Notes: generated from the letters alone by a model not told the origin. Positions 1-8,561 are shown, counted from the first letter of the stretch. The stretch: DNA of 64,000 nt from Phyllobacterium zundukense (GCF_002764115.1 NZ_CP017942.1:1-64000); one strand, 5' to 3'. Numbers and translations are program-made.

Positions 1-200
1 CTGTGTGCCCATTGTGGATGGCAGTGGCAAGAATCGGCGAAAAACCGCAATGCGTCGTCCACCAGGAAGTAACAGTTGTCTCAGGCGAGAATTCTTCCTC
101 GCGCACGCCGTTTTCTTCAGCTTGTACGCTAGCAAGTTCCGTCCAGTGCATAGCTCTTATCAGTTTGTGCCCACGGCCGGCATCGATAGACCGGAGTCTT
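1..200. other. No gene recognised
   Basis: Open frames here are short and overlap each other in several frames, without a ribosome site or a recognisable domain. The edge of the window cuts this stretch, so it may hold the end of a gene lying outside. Confidence 0.4.
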
Positions 201-278
201 CTAGTTCCAGCGACCACGACCGTACCAACCCCCTCCGCCCAGTAACAGAACGACAATGAGAAGTGTGGTGAGATCCAT
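201..278 (-). CDS. 25-residue membrane peptide
   Basis: A very short gene starting at an ATG preceded by a strong AAAGGAGG ribosome site at about 8 bases. The product is a hydrophobic segment (LLIVVLLLGGGGWYGRG) with a positively charged Gly/Arg-rich end, so it is probably one transmembrane helix. Similar tiny peptides with a GGGGWYGRGRW-type tail are common in rhizobia and related to the DUF3309 type; this recollection is not verified. An upstream in-frame extension to 617 lacks a ribosome site and coding character, so it was not used. Function unknown. Confidence 0.6.
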   Translation of the reverse strand: MDLTTLLIVVLLLGGGGWYGRGRWN

Positions 279-743
279 GATCGGCCTCCTTTGATTACGT
301 CGACCCTCAAATGCTTTTGGTCGATCGGCATAGAACAACGTTCCGACGCCGTCCATTGTTCCGGAGTAGCGTTCTAAGTAGGTCGCTTCAATAGTCCTGC
401 GAAACGTCACCGGTTTATCCGAAGTACATCTCGCGCAACCGCGAAGCATGCCTCGTTTCCTGCCCGTAATCACCACACGGGTGTGACGGCAGGCCGTCGC
501 GGCCCCCGTTGCACGAAAGCGACCGAGATCGGGCGAGCCCTTTGGCTTTATCGGCACGCGGACTACAATTACCAATTTAGCAAAAAACGTTGTGCCGGGT
601 TTAACTGGAGACCACAATCGTGTGGAAGTGGCCGGCCTGTCAGGGTCGAGCGAAGATCGTCAGGCCGCATCGCTTGACGACCCGCTTTACGAAAGATGTT
701 TCAACGAGCCAGGCGATCGTCCGCCTTGGGCTGAAAATCTCAG
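279..743. other. Intergenic, one doubtful plus-strand frame
   Basis: A plus-strand frame is open from about 487 to 750 and ends in an acidic, soluble-looking tail (DDPLYERCFNEPGDRPPWAE), but it has no ATG and no clear ribosome site. It could be the 3' end of a decayed gene. Nothing else is supported. Confidence 0.3.
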
Positions 744-941
744 CTAATTTCGGGCGAGCCAATTGTCGATGTCTCGTTCAATCTCCTCCTGCGACTTCCC
801 GTATCGTTCCTGAAGTCGCCCTGCCAGCTGCTTCCGGTTGCCTTCAATGACGTCCAGGTCATCGCTCGTTAGCTTTCCCCATTGTTCCTGTACTTTACCC
901 TTGAATTGCTCCCAATTGCCCTCAATCTGGTTCCAGTTCAT
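744..941 (-). CDS. CsbD family stress protein
   Basis: This 65-residue acidic helical protein shows the whole CsbD pattern: MNWNQIEGNWEQFKGKVQEQ, followed by WGKLTSDDL and a second helix ending in DNWLARN. CsbD proteins accumulate in general stress; their molecular job is not established. The ATG follows a GGAGG ribosome site (GTTAGGAGGTCCGCC). It stands alone, pointing away from the YetF-like gene. The family match is confident, the function is not. Confidence 0.93.
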   Translation of the reverse strand: MNWNQIEGNWEQFKGKVQEQWGKLTSDDLDVIEGNRKQLAGRLQERYGKSQEEIERDIDNWLARN

Positions 942-1380
942 GGCGGACCTCCTAACGTTTCTCTGATGTTTATCGAACGCATTCCAGGCACACAGGGTTC
1001 CAGCAATCCAACATAAGACGTCAAGTGATTCTCCGGTGAACCGGCAGAGACCGACGCTCTCAGGTGTTTCGACACATATCTCTTCGAAAAGCGAATGATG
1101 CAGATTTTACGCTCACCGTTTCGTTTTGATCTTCTCTGCCCCCACAATCGCTTCTTTCCACCACACATCGAACGTTCCGCCGTTGCCGTCCTCAAGGTAA
1201 TGCCGGAATGGAAGCTCTTAACTGGAACACTCGCCTGAAATTCCCAGCAACAGGTCTGTCACGCCATTCGCGACACGGGTTAGCGAATAGAATTCAGACT
1301 CGCTGTCCCCTCGTTCAATTGTGTTGAGAAGCCGGATATAAGACGAACGCTAGTTGGAGCTACAGCACGAGGAAACGCAG
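942..1380. other. Divergent intergenic region
   Basis: About 440 bases lie between the start of the csbD-like gene and the start of the YetF-like gene, so it should hold both promoters. An 85-codon minus-strand frame (938..1195) overlaps the csbD start and resembles no protein; it was left out. Confidence 0.4.
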
Positions 1381-2085
1381 ATGGAAGAATCAGTTCAAGC
1401 GTTTGATATCAAGCGGATGCTTATTGGAGACCTTCCAATATTATTCCTTGTGGAGATTTTCGTTCGGACGACAGTAATTTATGCGTACGCACTCACGCTG
1501 ATACGTTGGTTGGGGAGCCGCATCGTGGGTCAGTTGTCTATGGTTGAATTCTTCATTGTCATTGCCCTCGGTTCTGCTGTCGGCGATCCAATGTTCTATC
1601 ACGACGTACCGATGATCCATTCCATGCTCGTCATTACGGTGATCGTGCTTTTCAACCGCGCTCTTGACTTTTTCGTTTTCAAAAGCGCTAAAGCGGCGGA
1701 CATCATTGAAGGCAAGACCGTCGAGCTGGTACGAAACGGCATCATCCAGCATCAAACGGCAGGTGACCTTAACATAAGCAATCAGGAGCTTTTTCAGCTG
1801 CTGCGTGGCAAGGGCGTTGAAAATCTCGGTGATGTACGGGCGGCATACTTCGAACCCGATGGCACTGTGAGCGTATTTAAACGAGAGGCAAGCGAGAATG
1901 AAGCTGGACTGCAGATTGTTCCGCCTTGGGATTTGGCGCCGCCAAAAACATTGAGCGCAGGGCAAAAGGTAAATGTGGGCCAAATTTCGTGCAAGCAATG
2001 CGGCTACACAGAGATGTCATCGGCTGATCAGACGCTTATGGAATGTCCTAACTGCTCTTCTCCAAATTGGATCATAAGTCGATAA
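1381..2085 (+). CDS. YetF/DUF421 membrane protein with C-terminal zinc ribbon
   Basis: A 234-residue protein. Residues about 15-100 hold two or three membrane helices with the DUF421 pattern (YAYALTLIRWLGSRIVGQLS, MVEFFIVIALGSAVGDP). Next comes the cytoplasmic YetF domain with GKTVELVRNG and the LLRGKGVENLGDV strand. The last 35 residues carry two CxxC knuckles (CKQCGY and CPNCSS), a zinc ribbon not usual in YetF proteins. The start was set at ATG 1381, with GAGGA 8 bases upstream, rather than the TTG at 1354. YetF proteins are linked to spore or envelope stress in other bacteria; the role here is unknown. The next gene also encodes a zinc ribbon. Confidence 0.85.
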   Translation: MEESVQAFDIKRMLIGDLPILFLVEIFVRTTVIYAYALTLIRWLGSRIVGQLSMVEFFIVIALGSAVGDPMFYHDVPMIHSMLVITVIVLFNRALDFFVFKSAKAADIIEGKTVELVRNGIIQHQTAGDLNISNQELFQLLRGKGVENLGDVRAAYFEPDGTVSVFKREASENEAGLQIVPPWDLAPPKTLSAGQKVNVGQISCKQCGYTEMSSADQTLMECPNCSSPNWIISR

Positions 2086-2133
2086 GTTTTTTTGGCTTCA
2101 ATTAATCACTGTGGCCTGCTGCCAGTGCCGCTG

Positions 2134-2349
2134 ATGAACCAGGATGTCAATGGCAAACTTGCCTGCACGGAATGTGGCACGGTATATCTGGATTTTCCTA
2201 CAAAACTCGATAGCGATACGCTAATCCTTTGCAGATCTTGCGGCAAGCAACTAGGCCGTTGGGGCGAGTTGGAAGCTGACTTCATTGCCCAAGGCGGTCA
2301 GGATGGCGTTTTCGAAATGCATGATGGCCAGATCATTCGGAAGGAGTAG
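2134..2349 (+). CDS. Small zinc-ribbon protein
   Basis: A 71-residue soluble protein with two zinc knuckles, CTECGT near residue 10 and CRSCGK near residue 33, then an acidic tail. It follows the YetF-like gene after 48 bases and runs straight into the next peptide gene, so the three are probably co-transcribed. ATG 2134 was chosen; the same frame opens at a TTG at 2092 that would overlap little else. Neither start has a convincing ribosome site. It could be a partner or paralogue of the YetF zinc ribbon. Confidence 0.6.
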   Translation: MNQDVNGKLACTECGTVYLDFPTKLDSDTLILCRSCGKQLGRWGELEADFIAQGGQDGVFEMHDGQIIRKE

Positions 2350-2353
2350 CCAA

Positions 2354-2443
2354 ATGCGTTTTTCCCGTGCTTGGCTCTACTGGATTGTGTTTTTAATCGG
2401 TATCGCTGTCGCCGTAGGAATCGGTTGGTTGTCCGACAGTTAG
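2354..2443 (+). CDS. 29-residue single-helix membrane peptide
   Basis: MRFSRAWLYWIVFLIGIAVA... forms one hydrophobic helix with a basic N-terminus and a short tail. The ATG is preceded by AAGGAG, which overlaps the stop region of the previous zinc-ribbon gene, so translation is probably coupled. It ends the small operon that begins with the YetF-like gene. Function unknown. Confidence 0.6.
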   Translation: MRFSRAWLYWIVFLIGIAVAVGIGWLSDS

Positions 2444-2519
2444 GATCAGGGATAGATTCATCCGAAAAAGGACTAGACCCGGAACCCGCGCCACCAGGAC
2501 GGTGCCAAGGTCGAGAGCC

Positions 2520-2858
2520 TCACGGCGCAGTTCCGGCCGGGTTTTTGGTCTGACTATCGCCACCGGTGCCCGTCTGAGGTGTGGGGTCGTTATAGACTGG
2601 AGCATTGGTCGTCGGTTGATCCCCGGAAGGTGGCGTGGCATCATCCGAACGCATGTTTTGTCCGCCGGTGGTGTTGTCCTGATTGGTGATCGTTGCGCTG
2701 TCGTCCGTGCTCTCACCAAACATCTCGACAGCACCCCACGCTATGACTGCGAGAAGTAGTCCACCAAGCAGCACCATAAGAACCGGCCGCCCAAGTGGGC
2801 CCTGCCGTGCCTCGGCGCCTGTTTCGCGCACTGGATGTTCTGAAGGTTGTTTTTCCAT
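2520..2858 (-). CDS. Single-pass membrane protein with disordered tail
   Basis: 112 residues: a charged cytoplasmic start of about 25 residues, one membrane helix (VLMVLLGGLLLAVIAWGAV), then a Ser/Thr/Asn/Gly/Pro-rich tail rich in acidic residues and probably disordered. The ATG has an AAAGGATG ribosome site. It is convergent with the peptide gene upstream. Short anchored proteins of this make-up are common and unnamed in rhizobia. No enzymatic motif is visible. Confidence 0.7.
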   Translation of the reverse strand: MEKQPSEHPVRETGAEARQGPLGRPVLMVLLGGLLLAVIAWGAVEMFGESTDDSATITNQDNTTGGQNMRSDDATPPSGDQPTTNAPVYNDPTPQTGTGGDSQTKNPAGTAP

Positions 2859-3023
2859 AGTGGCATCCTTTCACTCCGATGATGAACCGGTGGAAAGGCA
2901 TATTGTTCCGATAGCGGAGAAATTGCGCGCCGGCATTGATCTGCAGGTTGAATCGGCATCCCGGGGATTGATGGCGGCGTCCCGCTTTACATGGTTATTC
3001 CGGCGAAGCGCACTGCCGAACTG

Positions 3024-3100
3024 TGGTTGCGGTGGGTCGGATCCGAACCGACCATCTGCTGGTCATGAGCTAGCCGAGATGATCCCTTCTCCACTCCGCA
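3024..3100 (-). tRNA. Diverged initiator tRNA-Met-like sequence (CAT)
   Basis: Read on the minus strand, the segment starts TGCGGAGTGGAG and ends CACCGCAACCA. It can fold as a tRNA: the acceptor pairs at six of seven positions, with an A-A mismatch; the D arm is GAGA/TCTC; the anticodon loop is CTCATGA with anticodon CAT; and the T arm GTCGG-TTCGGAT-CCGAC is perfect. The CCA end is encoded. Defects are one mismatch in the anticodon stem and one extra C between T stem and acceptor. It resembles initiator tRNA (TGCGGGGTGGAGCAG...) and may be a variant copy or a pseudo-tRNA. Confidence 0.5.
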
Positions 3101-3161
3101 TGGAACGAAAATGATCGAGCGATGTTTGTGACGAATTAGTCAGTAAAGAAGGCTTTCTAAA

Positions 3162-3338
3162 ATGTCAGACGACAAATCCAAGACGGATAGCCATGACCGC
3201 GCTCAGGTTTCAGCGAGCCAAGTCTACGAACTTCAATATCTCATGACGAAATACGATCTAAGCAGAAACCGGGCGCTAGAGTTAATCGCAAAGCATGGGG
3301 GCAGTCGTAAGAAGATCGAAACCGAACTCTCAACTTGA
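3162..3338 (+). CDS. DUF3606 family protein
   Basis: 58 residues with the full DUF3606 pattern: a charged start, then VSASQVYELQYLMTKYDLS, RALELIAKHG and SRKKIETEL. These are small helical proteins of unknown role, common in Rhizobiales and often found beside stress genes. It is followed after 14 bases by a membrane-protein gene on the same strand. Confidence 0.85.
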   Translation: MSDDKSKTDSHDRAQVSASQVYELQYLMTKYDLSRNRALELIAKHGGSRKKIETELST

Positions 3339-3352
3339 AGATGAGATAGCCT

Positions 3353-3580
3353 ATGTTCAAGCTAGTTGGTGCGATTCTAGTAATAGCGGGCGTGCTCTAT
3401 TCCGTTTGGGTGGCGCTCAGTCATCGCAAACTGAGCCGTCCGCCTCAATCCTCTGACAGTGAAAATGCAGCGTCGTTAGAGCCTAGGCGGCAGGGTCTAC
3501 GGTTTCTTGGATTGACGAAAAACTTACCTGCCGCGATTGTTATCGTGATTGGTGCCGCGCTTCTGCTTTATGTTGAATGA
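3353..3580 (+). CDS. Two-helix membrane protein
   Basis: 75 residues with a hydrophobic helix at each end (LVGAILVIAGVLYSVWVAL and AAIVIVIGAALLLYV) and a polar 30-residue loop between. The gene starts 14 bases after the DUF3606 gene and is probably in the same transcript. No family was recognised. Confidence 0.6.
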   Translation: MFKLVGAILVIAGVLYSVWVALSHRKLSRPPQSSDSENAASLEPRRQGLRFLGLTKNLPAAIVIVIGAALLLYVE

Positions 3581-4093
3581 AGCACACTGTGAATTTTCTG
3601 GATAGATTTCCATGGCGGGAAGCCGTGAACCTCAAACGACAGGATCGATATCGACGGAGGCGCAGTTCGGCATCGCGAAGGACGGATCCCATGCTCCCTC
3701 GAAACCAAGAATAACATCGCAACCAAACCAGCATCTCCCGACACTGCTCATAAAAACGGGGCGACCATGCCGTTAGCCAAACAGGGACAAAAACCTCGCC
3801 TTGTCTCAGCAGGACATTGAAGCTCAGCAAAAGGTGAGAAAACGGCAGAGGCGGAGGCATGTAAAGAGTATCCACTGAAGGATAGGGCGGGATTTGGATG
3901 CTGCGGTTACTGTCGATAGCGAATACGCCCGGCGTTGCGCATTTTTGATGTTTGCTAACCAGGCAGGTCCCGGAGGATCAACCGCGCGACGTGCCGAGTT
4001 AGAATTTTATCCGCCGGTGGCTCACCAACACCGGAACAATTCATCCACAGGCCTGTTCTTGTGGAAACCATCAGTCACATGGGAGTCAATGTC
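3581..4093. other. Intergenic, no gene supported
   Basis: About 510 bases. The longest frames (3540..3875 minus, 3894..4097 plus) have no ribosome site, low-complexity content and no family resemblance. The last 60 bases should hold the promoter of the PepSY gene. Confidence 0.4.
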
Positions 4094-4411
4094 ATGAAAA
4101 CAATTGCAATTGCCATCGCCGCTGCATTGATCGCTTCGGCGGCCTATGCCCAGGAAACACCCAAGCCAGCAGAACCCGAGACGCCAGCTATTGCTACGCC
4201 TGACACAAAAAATCCGACCGCCCCCGTGCCTGGCGAAAACAGCTTTACCGAAAGCCAGGCCAAGCAGCGGATAGAGGACAAAGGCTATACGGAAGTCACC
4301 GCTCTCACCAAGGGCGAAGATGGGATCTGGACGGCGTCGGCGATGAAAGAAAGTAAGGCCTTTGAAGTCAAGCTCGACTACCAGGGCAACATCACCGAAA
4401 CCGCCAAATGA
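4094..4411 (+). CDS. Secreted PepSY-domain protein
   Basis: 105 residues. A signal peptide (MKTIAIAIAAALIASAAYAQ, cleavage after AYA) is followed by a Pro/Thr-rich linker. The C-terminal 60 residues (FTESQAKQRIEDKGYTEVT ... WTASAMK ... VKLDYQGNI) form a PepSY-like fold. Periplasmic PepSY proteins are thought to bind or inhibit other proteins; no target is evident. The start was placed at the ATG beginning the signal peptide; the frame opens upstream at 4061 without a good site. The stress-protein gene follows 36 bases later. Confidence 0.8.
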   Translation: MKTIAIAIAAALIASAAYAQETPKPAEPETPAIATPDTKNPTAPVPGENSFTESQAKQRIEDKGYTEVTALTKGEDGIWTASAMKESKAFEVKLDYQGNITETAK

Positions 4412-4447
4412 GGGCTGTTGAAAGCAACCAAGGCCAGGGAGGTTCAA

Positions 4448-5050
4448 ATGCAAACGATAACAGGACTCTATGATAATTATGATGACGCCCGCGCTGTCGT
4501 CAACACGCTTGAGGATGCGGGCATTTCTTCGGCCAATATCAGTATCGTCGGCCGCGACAGCAAGACCGGCGAAACCTACGCCGGCGAGGGCGCGGCCACG
4601 GGAGCAGGCCTCGGAGCCGTGGTCGGAGGCGCAGGCGGACTCCTTGCTGGACTCGGGATGCTTGCCATTCCAGGTGTGGGTCCGGTCGTGGCGGCAGGAT
4701 GGCTCGTCTCCACTGTTGCGGGAGCGGCAGCTGGCGCGGTGGCGGGCGGTGCCGCGGGCGGCATCATCGGCTCACTCACCGACACCGGCGTCGATGAGGA
4801 TCAAGCTCACGTTTATGCCGAAGGGCTCCGCCGTGGCAGCACGTTGGTATCGGTCCGCGTCGACGAGGACCAAGCAGACCTTGCGCGTGCCATCATTAAC
4901 GAGAGCACACCCGTGGATATTGAAGCGCGTCGCGCCATGTATCGCGAGGAGGGCTGGGAGCGTTTTGATGAAACCAGCCCCGGGTTCACGGACGACGAAG
5001 TTGCCAAGGAGCGGAAGCGTTTGCGCGAATACCGTCAGCAGATGCCTTAA
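4448..5050 (+). CDS. General stress protein, YflT-like with glycine-zipper segment
   Basis: 200 residues. Residues 1-40 (ITGLYDNYDDARAVVNTLED ... NISIVGR) match the N-terminal module of YflT-type heat-induced stress proteins. The middle 90 residues are Gly/Ala-rich with GxxxG spacing (GAGLGAVVGGAGGLLAGLG), suggesting a membrane-inserting glycine zipper. The C-terminal 60 residues are charged. ATG 4448 has a GGGAGG site 6 bases upstream. It is likely in one transcript with the PepSY gene. Confidence 0.8.
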   Translation: MQTITGLYDNYDDARAVVNTLEDAGISSANISIVGRDSKTGETYAGEGAATGAGLGAVVGGAGGLLAGLGMLAIPGVGPVVAAGWLVSTVAGAAAGAVAGGAAGGIIGSLTDTGVDEDQAHVYAEGLRRGSTLVSVRVDEDQADLARAIINESTPVDIEARRAMYREEGWERFDETSPGFTDDEVAKERKRLREYRQQMP

Positions 5051-5143
5051 ACCGTTGTTAGTCGAGATCGTCGAGCAAGTATCGGGCTCGACGAGCTCGC
5101 GGCCAGGTGACTTGGCATCGTGCAATGTGCTGAGGAGCACAAG

Positions 5144-5479
5144 ATGGATAACGGCATCCCAATCATAACCTATCCCCGGTCGTGACATTGCGATCCCATA
5201 ACGTGGTCATCGCATCCACGGATCATGCCTTCGAACCGCAGGAACCAGGCCATCCACCTGTCCTCTATATCCCGTTCGATGACATCTATTTTGTTCATCT
5301 GGAAAGGATTGAGTCCAGTACGGAATCTCCGCGAAAGGGCACTGCTTCCTATTGGCGGGTCAGAGGTCAAGGCGATGCGGCCGACGGTGCCAAGTGGTCG
5401 TACGAAGATCCCAAGCCAGACGCTGCTGCAATCCGCGAGCACGGGGAGGTTTGATCCCAACAAGGTAACATTTGAATAG
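5144..5479 (+). pseudogene. DUF427 family gene broken by two frameshifts
   Basis: The central frame (GTG 5182 to 5454) reads clearly as DUF427: NVVIASTDHAFEPQEPGHPP, VLYIPFDDIYFVHLE, then GTASYWRV and AKWSYEDPKPDA. The expected first residues (MDNGIPIITYP) lie in another frame from ATG 5144, with a GAGGAG site upstream. The expected last residues (DPNKVTFE) lie in a third frame up to the stop at 5479. One base near 5178 and one near 5450 would restore one reading frame. This is either a decayed gene or two sequencing errors; the GTG start could still yield a shortened protein. Confidence 0.7.
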
Positions 5480-5622
5480 ATACTAAGCAGCAGAGCGCTC
5501 GTTATGTTCGGGGCGCGAGCCGCTTTTTTTACGCGAGGAACGCTTTCTCAGACCCGACACTCGGAACAAAATTGCACATCGCCAGTTTTGCAATTGGTGG
5601 CGAACAACGAAGGAAGATCCCC

Positions 5623-5913
5623 ATGAAACGAATATTGCTTATAACCGCCGCAATGATGTTTGCGGGTGCAGGTCAGGTGGTTGCACAAGATACGGTGATA
5701 ATCGAAGTTCCCCAGCCGGCACGGGATTATGTGATCGCCCATCCATCTGACCCTGTCGTGATAGAAGGTGATGTGGCTGTAGGAACGGCGATACCGGAAG
5801 ATATCGAACTCGTGCCGATCCCGGACAGTCCCGATTACGGCTATGTCTACGTCGATAAGCGGCCGATCATCGTGTCCAGAAAAGACCGAAAGGTCTTATA
5901 TTTGTCCGAGTGA
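5623..5913 (+). CDS. Secreted DUF1236-domain protein
   Basis: 96 residues with signal peptide MKRILLITAAMMFAGAGQVV cut after VAQ. The mature part has the DUF1236 pattern: DYVIAHPSDPVVIEGDVAVG, IPEDIELVPIPDSPDYGYVY, then VDKRPIIVSRKDRKVLYL. DUF1236 proteins are small periplasmic proteins of unknown function, typical of Rhizobiales. The start at 5623 has an AGGAAG site; an upstream start at 5572 is unlikely because the signal peptide begins here. Confidence 0.85.
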   Translation: MKRILLITAAMMFAGAGQVVAQDTVIIEVPQPARDYVIAHPSDPVVIEGDVAVGTAIPEDIELVPIPDSPDYGYVYVDKRPIIVSRKDRKVLYLSE

Positions 5914-6064
5914 TCCAGGCGTCGCCGATCGTTACCCATGTTGGACTGAGAGTCAGTTACCTCGATGCTGTGCTGGCGCGTGTCGCTGAGTACGGATGGC
6001 ACGCGCATGGAATTCCGTAGGACAGTCAGGCCCGCCATGTCCAACTCGAAAGTTACGGATAAAC

Positions 6065-6121
6065 GTTCGTTTGAAAATGCCTATAATGGCGCTTTTTGAT
6101 TGGTGCCTAAAAATCTTCAAT
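6065..6121 (+). repeat. Dispersed intergenic repeat, copy A
   Basis: GTTCGTTTGAAAATGCC, a short variable stretch, then GATTGGTGCC and AAAATCTTCAAT. It lies between the DUF1236 gene and the 3' end of the molybdenum-hydroxylase gene, with no gene overlapping it. The same pattern occurs at 10707, 23637, 26428 (reverse), 34265 and 46575. Confidence 0.75.
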
Positions 6122-6338
6122 ACCCCTTAACTAAGGACACTTGGGCGTTCTGCAGGGTCCAAACGCCCTCATCTGCGACCCAATTTAGCCACCCTGTCCC
6201 GCAATTCCAAGTCCACCGATCGATGACGATCTTACTATCTATGTAACGCCTACCTTTATTGCGGGCCGATTGGCGCCCAATTCCAACGTTCAACGTCGGG
6301 GTGACATCCCCGACCGCGCGAGGCGGCCGGGAATCGAA

Positions 6339-8558
6339 TCATGCATTAAGTGTCTTGGTGAATGGCATGACACGGATCCGTTTGCCCAGCGCCTTGTAGA
6401 CAGCATTGGCAACCGCAGGGCCAATCGGTGGAACGCCCGGCTCGCCTATACCCGACGGCGGATTGGTGGAGGCAAGGATATGAACCTCCACCACCGGCAT
6501 CGCATCGATCCGTAGAGGCGAGTACACATCGAAGTTGCCCTGATCGACTTTGCCTGCCGTCAGGGTGATTTCCTCGCCCAGAATGGCGCCCAAACCAAAA
6601 CCGATGCCGCCCTCGACCTGGGCGCGGACCTGATCCGGGTTGACCGCCAAGCCGCAGTCGACCGCGGCAATGACGCGTTCGACCTTGATGCTGCCACTGC
6701 CATCGGTCGAAACTTCCGCAATCTGCGCAACGACCGACCCAAAACTTTCCGCCACGGCGACACCGCGGAAACGGTTCTTCGGTAGCGGCTTTGTCCATTC
6801 GGCCTTTTCCGCTGCGATCTTGAGGACGACGGCGTGGCGCGATTGCGGCTCGAGCATCGAAAGGCGGTATTCGATCGGGTCACGCCCTGCAGCTTCGGCT
6901 ACTTCGTCAATGAAGGCTTCCGCAGCAAATGCGGTATGCGTCGAACCCACGGAGCGCCACCACAGAACCGGAACCCCCACTTCAGTAGTCGTCAGGCCGA
7001 CCGTTTGGTTTGGAATCGCGTAAGGCAGATTGCTCGCCCCTTCGACCGAAGTCGGGTCGACGCCATTCTGAACCATCCCTTCAAAGGCCGTCTTCGACAT
7101 GATGGATTGACCGACTACGTGATCGCTCCAAGCCACGAGCTTTCCGTCACCATCAATCCCGGCCTTCAGCTTGTGCACGTAGGAGGGGCGATATCGGCCG
7201 GCGCGCATATCGTCCTCGCGGGTCCACTGCACCTTCACGGGCGCCCGGAAGCCGATAGCCTTGGCGATATGCACCGCCTCGACGACCACATCGCCGTCGA
7301 ACACGGCGCGCCGGCCGAAGCTGCCGCCGGTTTTCATGACATGCAACCGCACCTTGTCCGGAGTAGTGCCCACGATCTGGCTGGCAAGCATCTGATACAC
7401 ATCGGGGAACTGATGGCCGCCCCAGATTTCCAGCGTGCCGTCATCATTCTTGCGCGCGACGGCATTGAGCGGCTCCATCGCGGAATGCGCCAGATATGGA
7501 AACTCGAAACTCGCTTCGATGACCTTTGCCGCTGCTGCGAAGCCGGCATCGATGTTGCCGTCCTTGCGCGCAATGGCCGCTGGGGCCTTTGCTGCGAGAT
7601 CCTTATACATCGACATTAGTTCCGACGTGCTGCGTTTTTCAGCAGCTGTCTCGTCCCAGACGACCTTGACGGCTTCGCGGCCCTTGATCGCGGCCCACAT
7701 ATGCTCACCGACGACCGCGATACCCCGCGGCGTCTCGACGACATCGACGACCCCCTTCACGGAACGCGCTGCGGCGGCATCGAAGGATTTAACCTTGGCA
7801 CCGAACATCGGTGGGTGGATCATTACTGCCGTCAGCATGCCGGGCAGTTTGACGTCGATTGTGTAATGTTCGGTCCCATTCGTTTTGCGGGCGCTGTCGA
7901 ACCTCTTCAGCTTGGCGTTGCCAATAAGCTTCCAATCACCAGGCTGCTTGAGTTTCACATCGGTCGGCACTGGCATGGCCGCCGCTTTGGCAGCAAATAC
8001 ACCAAAGCCGCCGGTTTTGCCGGAGGGATGCGTTAGCACGCCGTTTTCGACAATGATCTCGGCCGGTTGGACACCCCACTCGGATGCTGCGGCAGCCACC
8101 AGCATGGCGCGCGCCGCCGCGCCCGCCTTTCGATAACGCTCCCAGGAGGTGACCATGGACGTGGACCCGCCCGTTCCTTGAATCGTGCCCCCGAAGGCGA
8201 CATTACCGTAGGCCTTCACATTGCCGGCGACACCCCGGACATCGATGGACGACCAATCAGCGTCGAGTTCTTCCGCAACAAGCGTCGCAATGCCGTTGTA
8301 TGAGCCCTGTCCCATTTCGAACTGGGACGAAAGAACCATGACCTTGCCGTCACTGTCGATCGCCAAATATGGGGTAAAGGCAGCCGCTTTGTTCCCATCC
8401 GCCGCAGAGTCGCTCGCGGCCGCGGGTGATGAAGCCAGAATATGGTAGCCGACGGCGACACCGCCGCCCGCCGCGAGCGCGCCAAGCATGAACTGCCGGC
8501 GGGAAGCCTGCGTCTTTGCCACGGGAAGGACAAGGGATTGCATCAGTTTCGGGATCAT
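6339..8558 (-). CDS. Molybdopterin hydroxylase large subunit, IorB-like
   Basis: 739 residues, the usual length for the molybdenum-binding subunit of isoquinoline-1-oxidoreductase/aldehyde-oxidase type enzymes. The N-terminus has a twin-arginine signal (SRRQFMLGALAAGGGVAVG), so the complex is exported folded to the periplasm. Cofactor motifs visible are GGTIQGTGGS, GGSFGRRAVFDG, and near the C-terminus GIGEPGVPPIGPA with the catalytic-type Glu. It lies 3 bases after the iron-sulfur subunit, forming a two-gene enzyme. Such enzymes hydroxylate N-heterocycles or oxidise aldehydes and pass electrons to a cytochrome. The substrate cannot be told from sequence. Confidence 0.9.
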   Translation of the reverse strand: MIPKLMQSLVLPVAKTQASRRQFMLGALAAGGGVAVGYHILASSPAAASDSAADGNKAAAFTPYLAIDSDGKVMVLSSQFEMGQGSYNGIATLVAEELDADWSSIDVRGVAGNVKAYGNVAFGGTIQGTGGSTSMVTSWERYRKAGAAARAMLVAAAASEWGVQPAEIIVENGVLTHPSGKTGGFGVFAAKAAAMPVPTDVKLKQPGDWKLIGNAKLKRFDSARKTNGTEHYTIDVKLPGMLTAVMIHPPMFGAKVKSFDAAAARSVKGVVDVVETPRGIAVVGEHMWAAIKGREAVKVVWDETAAEKRSTSELMSMYKDLAAKAPAAIARKDGNIDAGFAAAAKVIEASFEFPYLAHSAMEPLNAVARKNDDGTLEIWGGHQFPDVYQMLASQIVGTTPDKVRLHVMKTGGSFGRRAVFDGDVVVEAVHIAKAIGFRAPVKVQWTREDDMRAGRYRPSYVHKLKAGIDGDGKLVAWSDHVVGQSIMSKTAFEGMVQNGVDPTSVEGASNLPYAIPNQTVGLTTTEVGVPVLWWRSVGSTHTAFAAEAFIDEVAEAAGRDPIEYRLSMLEPQSRHAVVLKIAAEKAEWTKPLPKNRFRGVAVAESFGSVVAQIAEVSTDGSGSIKVERVIAAVDCGLAVNPDQVRAQVEGGIGFGLGAILGEEITLTAGKVDQGNFDVYSPLRIDAMPVVEVHILASTNPPSGIGEPGVPPIGPAVANAVYKALGKRIRVMPFTKTLNA

Positions 8559-8561
8559 CGT

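Noticed and set aside
487..750. Plus-strand open frame ending in an acidic, soluble-looking tail
   Set aside because: No ATG or ribosome site, and its end overlaps the csbD-like gene; kept only as a note.
938..1195. 85-codon minus-strand frame before the CsbD gene
   Set aside because: It overlaps the csbD start and has no ribosome site or recognisable domain.
6834..7619. Plus-strand frame of 261 codons inside the hydroxylase gene
   Set aside because: Shadow of the minus-strand IorB-like gene, which carries all cofactor motifs.
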